Shown: piece after piece, positions 13,405 to 23,879 of the stretch
Layout: every line of letters begins with the position of its first letter
How positions within the stretch are numbered: the stretch's first letter is position 1
Assembly (NCBI GenBank): GCA_007922305.1
Contig: ML677385.1
Location: 9,342,869-9,406,868 of the forward strand
Reading direction: 5' to 3'
Length of the DNA: 64,000 nt
DNA from: Dermatemys mawii
Lineage: Eukaryota > Chordata > Testudines > Dermatemydidae
Program-made: the position numbers and the translations under genes
The notes under the pieces: model-generated
What the model saw: only the letters and a program-made list of their open reading frames with translations
What the model was told of the DNA's origin: nothing
Database searches by the model: none

Positions 13405-13640
13405 ACATTAGCTGTTGACTCAGTGGGACTACTTACTCAATTAAAGTTAAGCATATGCATTTAGTTGGGTTTGGTCCTGCTTTCAGCATGGGGTTGAACT
13501 AGATAACCTCCTGAGGTCTCTTCCAACCCTGATAGTCTATGATTCTATGTTTGTAGGATCAGAACCTTAAAGATTTCAATCCAATTTAAGCAAATGTTTA
13601 AGCATGTCTGTAACTATTTCCAGTTGAGTAGACTCATTGA
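13405..13640. mobile_element. Old MITE remnants around a CR1 tail
   Basis: CAGTGGGACTACTTACTCAA and TTAAAGTTAAGCATATGCAT on the left, and AAGCAAATGTTTAAGCATGT on the right, belong to reptile hairpin elements with TTAAGCATGTGCTTAA-like arms. The CR1 tail at 13471-13549 lies between them. Boundaries approximate. Confidence 0.35.
13471..13549 (+). mobile_element. CR1 LINE 3' tail
   Basis: TTGGTCCTGCTTTCAGCATG, GGTTGAACTAGATAACCTCC and TCTATGATTCTATG are the conserved 3' end and tail of CR1 retrotransposons. Only about 80 bp remain, as is usual for severely 5'-truncated copies. Confidence 0.85.
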
Positions 13641-14442
13641 AATTCAAACATTTTTGAAGTGAATTGTACCATGAGATTTTTAATGGTCACAATAATTTAG
13701 GGTCTCTACTTACTTCTACATACAGAGTAGCATCATGCTGGCTCAATAGCAAAATTTGGCTCTAGATACTATGCTAGCTACAGCCTCTAGTCTCTAGATA
13801 TCTTCCAGTGTCTTTCATTCCTATAACCTGAGAATTGGTGAGTCCTCAGGAGCTGGGCTATTCATATTTAAAACTACAGTATTTATAAAATATAATGTAT
13901 ATTTTATTATGGTCTTTCAGTAGCAAGACTATAATGAATGTAGTATCAGAATTTTTATGGTTGTCATGGCAACAGCTATCTTGGCTAACTGATTTCATGA
14001 CATTGTTACACGAAGGGACCCAGAAGGAGCTGTGATGAAAACACACTGGGTTTGGATCAGCTCAGCTAAACTCCTTTGGGTTTGTACTGGGGAAAATTAT
14101 GTTGTTCCTTTTTAAAGGGTAATTGTTTTATTATTTTCCTCAAAAAGAGTTACATGAAGATAAGCACAAAATTCTAGCTCCTTTTTATGTAGATTATGAT
14201 ACCTCCAAACTGAGTTTTACAACTTTCTGAACACCTACCTTTTTTAATAAAAGTGTGAAGTTACAGAGATGAGTCCCTATTCAGATTTGGTCAAGCAATT
14301 TTTAAAAGTAAGTAATTTAGAATTTACAGTAAAACTTGTTACATTAAAAAATAACTTTTTAATTCAATTACTTTTACAATAAATTGGTCAGCATGGCACT
14401 AACTGACATATGGAACTGCATAAAATAACAGCAAAGAAATAG

Positions 14443-15032
14443 AATCAGAGAGGTAGCCGTGTTAGTCTGGAATTGCAGAAGTGACAAAGAGTCCTGTGGC
14501 ACCTTAAAGACTAACTAAAGTGTTGAAGCATAAGCTTTCGTGGGCTAATACCCACTTCGTCGGTTGCATCCGACGAAGTNNNNNNNNNNNNNNNNNNNNN
14601 NNNNNNNNNNNNNNNNNNNNNNNNNNNNNNNNNNNNNNNNNNNNNNNNNNNNNNNNNNNNNNNNNNNNNNNNNNNNNNNNNNNNNNNNNNNNNNNNNNNN
14701 NNNNNNNNNNNNNNNNNNNNNNNNNNNNNNNNNNNNNNNNNNNNNNNNNNNNNNNNNNNNNNNNNNNNNNNNNNNNNNNNNNNNNNNNNNNNNNNNNNNN
14801 NNNNNNNNNNNNNNNNNNNNNNNNNNNNNNNNNNNNNNNNNNNNNNNNNNNNNNNNNNNNNNNNNNNNNNNNNNNNNNNNNNNNNNNNNNNNNNNNNNNN
14901 NNNNNNNNNNNNNNNNNNNNNNNNNNNNNNNNNNNNNNNNNNNNNNNNNNNNNNNNNNNNNNNNNNNNNNNNNNNNNNNTTTAATACTTTAGTTAGTCTT
15001 TAAGATGCCACAGGACTCTTTGTCACTTCTGC
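14443..15032. mobile_element. Palindromic DNA element split by an assembly gap
   Basis: The left arm (14443-14579) reads AATCAGAGAGGTAGCCGTGT ... ACAAAGAGTCCTGTGGCACC ... AAGCATAAGCTTTCGTGGGC and reaches the centre TTGCATCCGACGAAGT. The right arm resumes after the Ns at 14980 with the complement (ACTTTAGTTAGTCTTTAAGA, CACAGGACTCTTTGTCACTT) and stops near 15032, short of the outer end. It has no coding capacity. A second copy at 27404-27614 shows the intact centre. Confidence 0.8.
14580..14979. other. Assembly gap of 400 N
   Basis: Exactly 400 unknown bases. Open frames running through it are artefacts. The gap begins right after the centre of the palindrome. Confidence 1.
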
Positions 15033-15034
15033 AA

Positions 15035-16560
15035 TGAAATAAGCATTCAGTGCAACAAATGTGTAAGGGCTTTATAATTTAAATAGCCTTCTATTAAAAT
15101 CTCAGAACATTCACAAACAAAAATGTAAGGATCATAAAGAACTGAAAGGTTGAAAAGTAAAGCATTCTCAAGTTAGGAAATTTTACAATGATGTTGCCCA
15201 TACAATATTAATCTGCCCCCTCCCCCCAGCCTCCCACTTCCCCCCCCCTCACTTTGATAAAAGCTTAAGTGACTATGTGAAACTTTTGATTTAAGTGACA
15301 TGACCAGTATAACATAAGAAATCTGTGGCAGATGCAGGGATCTAGTTCAAATCTCCAGGACAGCATTCAACTGCCCTACCCACAAGACCATTCTTTCTCT
15401 TCCTGCAGTCCCTTGGCTCATTCACTACAAACTTTCCAATTTCTGCAACAAATGAGGCAGGCTCATGCAGACAATAGACTCCTTCAGAACACAATACTGA
15501 TTCATGTCCAGAACAGGTTAATCCTGTACACTGAATGAGACAGGGGTCCTGCGTAAGATAATATGGGATCATGTAGCTGAAGATTGCATCATAATTTATG
15601 TACACAAAGAAGCTGAACTCAGGTTGCATGGTCAACATGGATTCTGACATTTCTTAACATGAGAGTAGTTGATTTTTTTAACTTTTAAATCCTGTTTAGT
15701 CCTTAATTTTGTATTTTATTTTATGGCCCATTAGTGAAAGGAAACTTAACTACCATTAGACAAAGTGTTCTGTTTGTGAATTAAATGAAATTTGGTAGAA
15801 AACTGTGTTCTAGGGCCCAATCCTGTAAACACTTATACACTTGCATAACTTTTCTTATGTAAGCATTCCCATTTACTTAATTTAAATAGGGTTGGGATGG
15901 CAATGTGAGACAGCTATATAAATCTAGGGACTACAGGAAGTAGTACTGCTTTCTGCTATTTAAAGAATGCCACCTTTAATCTCAATGAAGCTCCATTTCA
16001 GTGATGAGAAAAGTACTCCCTATATTGTGTTTGCACCTAGAAGGTTTGTTTGTTCATTTACATTTTGAAAGATTCTGTTTGAGTGAGATTCTCTAAACAT
16101 CAAATGGCAAATACTGATATAAATAAAAATGGAATATCTCAAACTAGTGAAAGCTTTCTAAATGTGACCACTAAACACAAGTAAATGTGTTTCATAAATC
16201 AGTTTGAAATGTTTAACATTTCGTGTTTTTCATCTAAAGTTGTCAATGTAAATCTCAGTCGTTACATCACAAACCAGTTTTGCCTTAATCAACACCGTAG
16301 TTAATAATCACAGAACCTTCGTCTTGGAGCCAGAGACTGAAGAGGCCTGGATATTTCACTACTTTGAAACTCGGGTGGTGGAGTCTCCCCAGAATAGATT
16401 TGAAGGATGTTTATGGAGAAGAGTGGCCAGGGACACATCTTTGGTGGATAACGAGGAGTTTGTTTTCTGAGCTGTCAGACCTTGGTGTTTTCATGAACAC
16501 AGAATTAATTTAAATGTTTTTCTTATGTTAAGCATAGAGTATAAGTGAAAATGGCAATAT
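15035..16560. other. Unassigned intronic DNA
   Basis: No supported gene. C-rich runs occur at 15216-15250. Confidence 0.55.
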
Positions 16561-16564
16561 ATAT

Positions 16565-17350
16565 ACATTGTTATGCTATACAAAGCACACGGGATCTTTC
16601 ATAAGAGAGAAGGCAAATATGCCATATTTATTAAGAATACAACAGTTAGCATATGCTTTTCAGTCATACACGCACACAGGTCCTGCAGATGGTCTTTTAT
16701 AGTTATCAGTCTGTTGTAGCTCAAGTCAATCTAATGGCAAGTTAGACTGAGCACGATTGAGGAGCTGGGCTCTGTCAGTCGTAATCTGATGCTCCGAGGT
16801 TTGCAGGACTGAACCCAGAGTTTCATGGCAAAACAGCCCATCCTTATAGTTGTAAATTTCCATTTGAGTCCATGCATTTTGCAATGTCATCCTGTAATCA
16901 TTAGTCCTTGAGTGGTGTTAATCTCGGGGTTTTTCACTGTTATTGTTTGATGGTCACTGTCGGGCTTCCCATCGTTATCTTCTCTTTATTGTTTCGCCTT
17001 TGGAGTGCTTGCCTCACCTAACATGTTTAGCTCTGATACAATGGATGTTTTCTGATTGTCTCCTGATCTTTTCAAGTCTCCTACTTTTTCTTGACCATGT
17101 GAACATTTGTAATGGCCTTCACACCCTATCTTTTCCTGATGCATCATTCCTCATTCACACAAACAACCTCTTACAGAAACCTTCAAAGGTATACAGACAG
17201 CAGTATTTTATATTCTGTAAAATACATTGTAAATCAAGCCTTGCTAAATCTTATAACTACAACAATTTACATTGGGGCTTCAGGCCCTCAACATTTCTCT
17301 AACCTATTTATCATAGACACAATACAAAATCCTGTCTCTTACTAACTAAA
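16565..17350 (-). mobile_element. Possible LTR, minus strand
   Basis: On the minus strand a TATA-like ACTATAAAAGACCATCTGCA (around 16685-16705) lies upstream of a poly(A)-like signal (TTTATTA on + at about 16628). This order fits the U3-R layout of a retroviral LTR read right to left. The ends are not clear and no target duplication was found, so the call is tentative. No retroviral coding region adjoins it. Confidence 0.3.
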
Positions 17351-17924
17351 CTTTATAACAGGTCCTAATTGTAATGCAAATTGGAAACAGGATCCCATTC
17401 TCATATGGTCATTCCTTTCTGTTATTCAAAAAAGGGTGGCTGACAGAATGAAATCAAAGTTTACATTAAGAATGAAGTGAAAGTTTACATCAATTCTTAT
17501 TGAAAAATTATACAATTCAGTTCCTACAACATGATCTGGTAGAAAAGAAATAGAACTGGAGTATACTACAGTCCTTTGAATAATACAATTCCTATTCCTG
17601 TAAAACTATATTAATGAAATATTATTAGTCTAGTCAGAAATGACTTCTAATTGTATATCCTACATATGTATAAACTGGTCTGTTTAAAAAAAAAAACTGT
17701 TTAACATCTGCAGTCCTAACAACACAGATGGCTGAGTAGCATCATAATTTTCAATCTGTTCTTTAATGAAGTTCTTCCATATGTTTATTGATGATACAGT
17801 AGCTAATTGATACCAATGTGTTATATCTTCATAGTTGTTGTTGTAAACCAGTGTGTCAAATTGAGCAGCCCAGTAACCCTCAATTTTCAATGGTATCATA
17901 GGATAGGTTTAAACACTGACAGCC
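17351..17924. other. Unassigned intronic DNA
   Basis: AT-rich, includes a short A-run at 17685-17695. No gene seen. Confidence 0.55.
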
Positions 17925-18045
17925 AAATTCTTCTCTCTGTTAGACTGACATAAATTTGAAGTTACTCCATTGGTTTCAATGGACATTCAATGGAGTTCCT
18001 TCAGATCTATAGCGAGCCAAATCTGGCCAGTTAGAGCTAGATTCA
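17925..18045. mobile_element. Degenerate hairpin MITE
   Basis: AGCCAAATTCTTCTCTCTGT on the left mirrors AGCGAGCCAAATCTGGCC on the right, around GTTACTCCATTGGTTTCAAT and CAATGGAGTTCCTTCAGATC. This is an old palindromic element of a kind widespread in sauropsids. Confidence 0.5.
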
Positions 18046-18249
18046 CAAAGAAATGTAGGTATGGTGATACTGTGCAGCATATTGCTGCACCTAACTTTTA
18101 GGCACCTAGAAAATCACTGGGATACTCAAAGCCTTAGCTGGCTCTTATGCTCCTTGTGTATTAAATGTGCAGAGATAGACATCTCAGAATGGAATCAAAA
18201 AAGCCTGCATGCTAGGCTTTTGGTAACACAGCCAATGGCAGCATGGCTT

Positions 18250-19567
18250 TGCAAATTGGTTGAAACTATAATAAAAAACTGAATTACGAGACACACAAAT
18301 GAACATGATTTGTTGGGGAAGAGTAAATATGGCTTTTGTAAAGGGAAATCATGCCTCATTAGTCTAGTTGAATAATTTGAGGTGGTCAAGCAAACATGTG
18401 GACAAGGGTATCCAGTGGATATAATGCTCTTGTAATTTCAGAAAGCCTTTGAGAAGGTCCCTCACTAAAGTCTCTTAAGCAAACTAAGTAGCCATGGGAT
18501 AAGAGGGAAGGTCCTCTCATGGTTCAGTAACTGATTAAAAGACAGGAAATAAAGAGTAGGAATAAATTGTAAGTTTTCAGAATGGAGAGATATGGTGTCC
18601 CCCAGGGATATGTACAGGAACCAGTACTGTTCAACATATTCATAAATGATCTGGAAAAAGGGGTAAACAGTGAATTAGCAAAATTTGAAGATACTAAATT
18701 ACTAAATCCAAAGCTGACTGTGAAGAGTTACAAAGAGATCTCACAAAGCTGGATGACTGAGCAACACAATAGTGGATGAAATTCACTGTTGATGAATGCA
18801 CAGTAATTCAGATTGAAATCATAATCCCAACTATACATATAAAATAATGGCTTCTAGTTTAGCTGTTACAACTCAGGAAAGAGATTTTGGAGTCATTGTA
18901 GATAGAAAATATCTGTTCAATGTGAAGTGACAGTGTAAAAAAAAAACCTATCAGAATAATAAGAAAATATCATAATGCCACTATGTAAATCCCTGGTACA
19001 TTCATATGGTTGAATGCTGTGTGTAGTTCCGGCTGCCTAATCTGGGGGGAAAAAATAGAATAGGAAAAGGTACAAATAAGAGCACCAAAAAATTATTCAA
19101 GGTATGAAAATAAGTGACTGAGGGAGGTTATGAGAGAGGTCTGTAAAATCATGACTGGTGTAGACAAAGTGAATAAGGAAGTATTCTTTACCCCTTCACA
19201 TAAGACAAAAACCTCACCCAATGAAATTAATTGACAGCAGGTTTAAAACAAAAGAAACACAACACACAGTCAGCCTGTGGAACTCATTGCCAAGGGATTT
19301 GTGAAGGTCAAAATTATAACAGGTTCAAAAAAGGAATCAGATAAGTCCAAGGAGGATAGGTCCATCAGTGGCCATTAATCAAGACAATCACGGATTCCAT
19401 CTCATCCTCTTAAATTGCCAAAGCTGGGAGTGAATGACAGAGGATGGATCATGCAATAATTTCCTGTTCTATTTGTTCCCTCTGAAGCATCTGGAATTGA
19501 TCATTGTTGAAAGACAGGACACTGGGCTAGATGTACCATTGGTGTGATGCATTATGGCTGTTTTATG
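18250..19567 (+). mobile_element. CR1 LINE, ORF2/RT and 3' end, decayed
   Basis: Conceptual translation of 18582-18779 gives reverse-transcriptase blocks: GVPQG..., then LFNIFINDLEKG, then KFEDTKLL. The last is the FADDTKLL catalytic block with one codon missing, which removes an active-site Asp. Stops and frameshifts break the rest. The 3' part (ATTAATTGACAGCAGGTTTA; GGATAGGTCCATCAGTGGCC; final ATGGCTGTTTTATG) matches the copy at 23880-26160, so the two belong to one subfamily. It cannot encode an active transposition enzyme. Confidence 0.85.
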
Positions 19568-19837
19568 ACAAATACAAATCCACCTGACCCCTGCGGGCAC
19601 ATACTCAGCACGGCTAAACTGTGCTGCTCTTGCTACTGTTAATAATTATGCTAGCTCTCAACCAGGTATAAGCAAGTATGTATACGGAAGCTGGGAATCA
19701 CACCCTTAGCTCATAGTGTAGACATAACCTTACAGACAAACATCTAAGTCTGCTTCAGGAAGGTACCTCCTTATGCGCTGGATTTACACTCTCTTGGTAT
19801 TAAGTGCAAGAAGAGAAGCACTCCCTCTCTATAACTT

Positions 19838-20290
19838 ACAGCCCAGTGGTTGGAGCACTGAGATGGGAGAACCAGGTTCAATCCCTCATCCCTCCCCCCG
19901 CCACTGCCTGATGGGGAGAAGGGATTTGAACAGAGATGGGTTACCTAGGGAGGTGGTGGAATCTCCTTCCTTAGAGGTTTTTAAGGTCAGGCTTGACAAA
20001 GCCCTGGCTGGGATGCTTAGTTCGGGATTGGTCCTGCTTTGAGCAGGGGGTTGGACTAGATGACCTCCTGAGGTCCCTTCCAATCCTGATATTCTATGAT
20101 TCTATGATCTGCCACCTCTCAAGTGAGTGCTCTAACTACTGGGCTATGGGATATTCTGTCTCTTAGTCTCTCCTGTTCAAGCTGTCCCACTGTGAATAAA
20201 TAATTTAAAAATAATAGGAGCAAGAGGCTAGATCCTGGATCTCTGATGAGTGCTCTAACCACCAGGCTGTAGATTCATTCTCAAGGGATT
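19838..20290. mobile_element. tRNA-derived SINE with inverted arms, split by CR1
   Basis: The left part, CAGCCCAGTGGTTGGAGCAC then AACCAGGTTCAATCCCTC, resembles pol III A and B boxes (B box GGTTCAATCC). The right part, GGGATTTGAACAGAG and then, after the CR1 insertion, GAGTGCTCTAACTACTGGGC, is the same tRNA-like module in reverse. A further reverse-type module (GAGTGCTCTAACCACCAGGC) follows at about 20250. The original element thus had head-to-head tRNA-like arms. It is not a functional tRNA gene. Confidence 0.6.
19935..20108 (+). mobile_element. CR1 LINE 3' end inserted in the SINE
   Basis: TTACCTAGGGAGGTGGTGGA to GGTCCTGCTTTGAGCAGGGG to GATATTCTATGATTCTATGA is a well-preserved CR1 3' end of about 174 bp with the typical octamer-like tail. 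Its good preservation compared with the host SINE shows it is the younger insertion. Confidence 0.9.
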
Positions 20291-20737
20291 GCGCTCTTTC
20301 TCTGGTTCAATGATTCTTTCATTATGTATATTGCACATAGCAGTATATTCCTTATTAAAATTCAATATCTAGAAATTAATATTGTGGAGACATTTTGATG
20401 TTTAAAATAAAGTAGTATATTCAGATCATATAGATCACAAACAACATAGTGAATGATTTGTAATAAATTTATTTGGATTTTGCCTCTTTATGGATTTGCT
20501 CTGGATAGCATTTATGTATGTACTTAACTTTCTATACATGAGTAGCTCCATTTAAATCATTGTGACACCTTTATTTAAAGTTAAGCCTAAGTGTTTGCAG
20601 GAGTGGAGTCTTTGTGAAAAGATTACAAACCTCTGTAATTTATTCATCATATGAAATTATTCATAAATTTCTCCACAGAATAATTCCTTCTCAGTAGATT
20701 GATGCAATATTTGCAATTCTCAGTTCACATTTTCAGA

Positions 20738-20925
20738 GAATATCAAGGTTGGAAGGGACCTCAGGAGATGGTCTAGTCCAACCCCCTGCTCAAAGCAGGA
20801 CCAACCCCCAATTAAATCATCCAACAGATCTTTATCCCAAATCCCTAAATTGTCACTTCAAGGATTAAGTTTACAACCCTGGGTTTAGCAGGCCAATGCT
20901 CAGTCCACTGAGCTATCTCCTCCCC
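20738..20925 (-). mobile_element. tRNA-headed SINE with CR1-like tail
   Basis: Read on the minus strand: GGGGAGGAGATAGCTCAGTG is a tRNA-like head with an A box (TAGCTCAGTGG); GAGCATTGGCCTGCTAAACC and CAGGGTTGTAAACTTAATCC are the anticodon-side and decayed B-box regions. The tail CTGCTTTGAGCAGGGGGTTG...TTGGAAGG is CR1-derived. This is the classic chelonian tRNA/CR1 SINE structure, in which the tail allows CR1 proteins to copy it. About 188 bp, apparently near full length. Confidence 0.8.
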
Positions 20926-20964
20926 AATTCTATGATTCCAAAGAAAACCAACAAAAAATTAGGG

Positions 20965-21336
20965 AAGATGGAAAAAATTGGGTTTGTTTAGTTTGGAGAA
21001 GAGAATACTGAGAGTGGGCATAGTTTTCAAGTATATAAAACTTTATTAGAAGGGGGAGGGTGAAAATTTCTTGTTAACCTCTGAGGATAGGAGAAGCAGC
21101 AATAGGCTTAAACTGCAGCAAGAGAGGTTTAGGTTGCACGTTAACTGTTAGGGTAGTTAAGCACTGAAATAAATTGCCTAGGGAGGCTGTGGAATCTCTG
21201 CCACTGAAGATTTTTAAGAGTGAGTTAGAAAAATACCTGTCAGGGATGGACTAGATAACATTTAGTCCTGCCTTGAGTGTAGGGGACTGGACTAAAAGAC
21301 CTCTCAAGGTCCTTTCCAATCCTGTGATTCTGTGGT
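20965..21336 (+). mobile_element. CR1 LINE 3' region
   Basis: GGTTTGTTTAGTTTGGAGAA, TATAAAACTTTATTAGAAGG, ATTGCCTAGGGAGGCTGTGG and CCTTTCCAATCCTGTGATTC follow the conserved order of the CR1 ORF2 C-terminus and 3' UTR. Frames are broken. Confidence 0.85.
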
Positions 21337-21778
21337 GATGGTGGCATTGTTTGGGAGATAGGTTTTGGTCTAAAAGAAATTATTTTTGAATTGAAAATAA
21401 TTAGCAATGTACATTTCAAAATTATATTTTCAAGTATAAAATTAACAGATTGAGATGTACGCTATTTAGTACAATTTTCAATTCTCTTTCAATGCCTGTC
21501 AGCTAAAAATCTCTTTTATGAAGTATTTGTAACAGTAAAACTTGAAAGCATAGCTGCTGTTGGAAATGGCTGTGAATACAGGTGAATCAAAACTTACTTT
21601 TTAATTTAAACAAATATTTGCATTATTCAGTCAGGTCATGCTGTGGCTCCTCTTCATCAGGAATGCAAGGATAGTTGGTTAATCTGCAAATCAGGACAAC
21701 ATAGAAGATTTTTACTGTCCCAGAACATGGCTTCTGCTCAGCTGTTTTAGGAGCTTTAACATACCTTGGCTGTGAGTA
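21337..21778. other. Unassigned intronic DNA
   Basis: No supported feature. Confidence 0.55.
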
Positions 21779-21898
21779 GAGTGACCAGATGTCCCGATTT
21801 TATAGGGACAGTCCCGATTTTTGGGTCTTTTTCTTATATAGGCTACTATTACACCCCATGCCCATCCTGATTTTTCACATTTGCTGTCTGGTCACCCT
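21779..21898 (+). mobile_element. Short DNA transposon, GTGACCAG/CTGGTCAC type
   Basis: AGAGTGACCAGATGTCCCGA at the left and TGCTGTCTGGTCACCCTA at the right form inverted termini around GGGACAGTCCCGATTTTTGG and TTCTTATATAGGCTACTATT. It is 120 bp, non-coding, and the better copy of the family at 12-132. Confidence 0.75.
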
Positions 21899-23879
21899 AG
21901 CTATGAGTTTATTTTCAAGAATGTGCTATTACTGCCAAACAAAAGTACACCACCACTGTACTTCATAACACAATTCTAACAACCTTCATAATCTGGAATT
22001 ATAGTTTTGAATTTAAACTGAAATTAACTCATTCAAGACACCACTCAAGCTTTCTGCAGTTTCTGTTTGTATAAACAAACAAATAAAACACACAGACACA
22101 CTGAAACAAAATAGTTGTATAGCCAAGTTTTTCAGAGAGACTGCCAATGGAATTCAAGGGCTATTCACATTATGCACAATCATTCTCAACCTGTAATGTT
22201 TCCTGTTCATGTTCTCCTTAGTTAGCATTTTATAGTTGCACATAGCAGTGCCATGCTAAGCATCTTTACATGTGTGGTTGAACATGGTGTGGCTGGTTTA
22301 CACTTTGGGTTCTGCTCTCATCTGTTCCAAGTTTGAAAGTCAGCCTGGAGAGGGAGCCTGTGTTGTAAACTGTCTGCAATTCACACACTGCTGGGCTACC
22401 TTGGACAGCCCAGAAAATAGATGGGATTGGCCAAAATCCCTGGGAAGCGAATTGATTCAGCATATGTCTAGGATATCTTCCAATGATGGCGCTCTTATAC
22501 CATTCTGTTTGGAGTTTTAGATTGGCAGATACTATCATGTACAGCAACAGAGTTGCCTTCCACTCACTGGCACAGATACCTCTATAGGAGCAAAAGGGTG
22601 CAAAATAAAAAGAAAGGGTACATTATTTTCACTGAGGAAATGGAGCGAGAGAATACCTAACAATATCTCTAGTCCATTAATGTAGTCCTAGACTCCCAAA
22701 CTCTCATCACAGTAAATGTACATTTCACTGGGATTTCGGTTGGTATCAAATAAATTGAGTAGCCCAATTGCCCTGATTGTTGGCTATAGGATGTGAAATA
22801 CCTGCTGGTAGATAGCCAACCATGCCTGTGTCTGAAATCTGTGTGGCAGAGCTTGCCAAATTTTCCTGCACTAATTTGGCACCTACACAGCATGATGTAT
22901 TAAAAAACAAGAGAAAACTGTAAAATGCCCTCAGTAGATCCCCTAACCTTTTTCAAACGCGCATCATGATGTGAGAAAAGGAGTACCTTTATCACTGTGG
23001 ATGGTTATGCTCTCCAGAATTAAAGAATAAACCATAGGAAAGGGGTTTGTAGAAGATATATAGGAAAGTTCATAGACTATGCATAGCAGCTCTTTAAAAT
23101 GTAGTTCAAGGAGTTTAAACATAAAGCCCAATTACAGTTTGTAAAGAATGAAATGACAGTATGTGATAAATTAACCGAGAACTGCAATCAGACATGCAAT
23201 ATAAAACTGAAAACCAGATATCTTTACACTATGTTAAAGTTGATGTTTCTAGATTAAATGACAAATTAAGGAAGAAGAACCACATTTAAGGTTCACCTCA
23301 GTGTCAGAGTTCAAAACTACCCCTCATAAATACTTAAAGAAATGGGAGGAAATGCTTTATTATGCTTGAGGCATTCAATACATTTTGCTAAACGTCATTT
23401 GCTACATCTGTCTTCTATGGAGAAATAGTGGTGGAATATATAAACTCTTCAAGAATATAGAGACAATGGGTAGGTCACATATGGCTGCTTGAGCACTCCT
23501 TGTATATTAGCCTGACAACAATAGACTACCTGGTTTTTAAGACATTCCTTTTACTATTCACTTAAGTCTTTGTTGCTGTTATATAATTGTGCTCTTTTGA
23601 AAAGAATGCAAAAGATTGTGTATTTAGGAGTGCAAGGAGAGTGGAGGGGCTACTAGTTTGGTGATAGGCAGTGCACTGGAATTCAGGAGAGCTGGATACT
23701 TTTCCTGGCTCTTCCACTGACGTGATATGTGTCTTTGGGTAATCAATCCATGTTATTATCCACTCCTCACCCCGTGCCTGTGGTCTCAGCTGCTGGCCCC
23801 ACACCCACCTGCAGCTATGGCCCCAGCCTCTGTCCCCTTACCGCTATCCATGTCCCCCATCCTGGAGCCACAACTCTAT
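21899..23879. other. Unassigned intronic DNA
   Basis: Overlapping short open frames on both strands (22266-22547 and others) show no family resemblance. A GC-richer piece sits at 23760-23875, directly before a CR1 copy. Confidence 0.5.

Noticed and set aside
14520..14992. Two long + strand open frames of 154 and 142 codons
   Set aside because: Almost all of their length is N from the assembly gap.
14461..15030. CRISPR-like or regulatory inverted repeat
   Set aside because: Sequence matches a dispersed palindromic transposon family with other copies at 27404 and 46985. CRISPR arrays are not expected in a vertebrate genome.
19845..19905. Functional tRNA gene
   Set aside because: A- and B-box-like motifs are present, but there is no acceptor stem or anticodon-arm pairing, and the module is part of a SINE.
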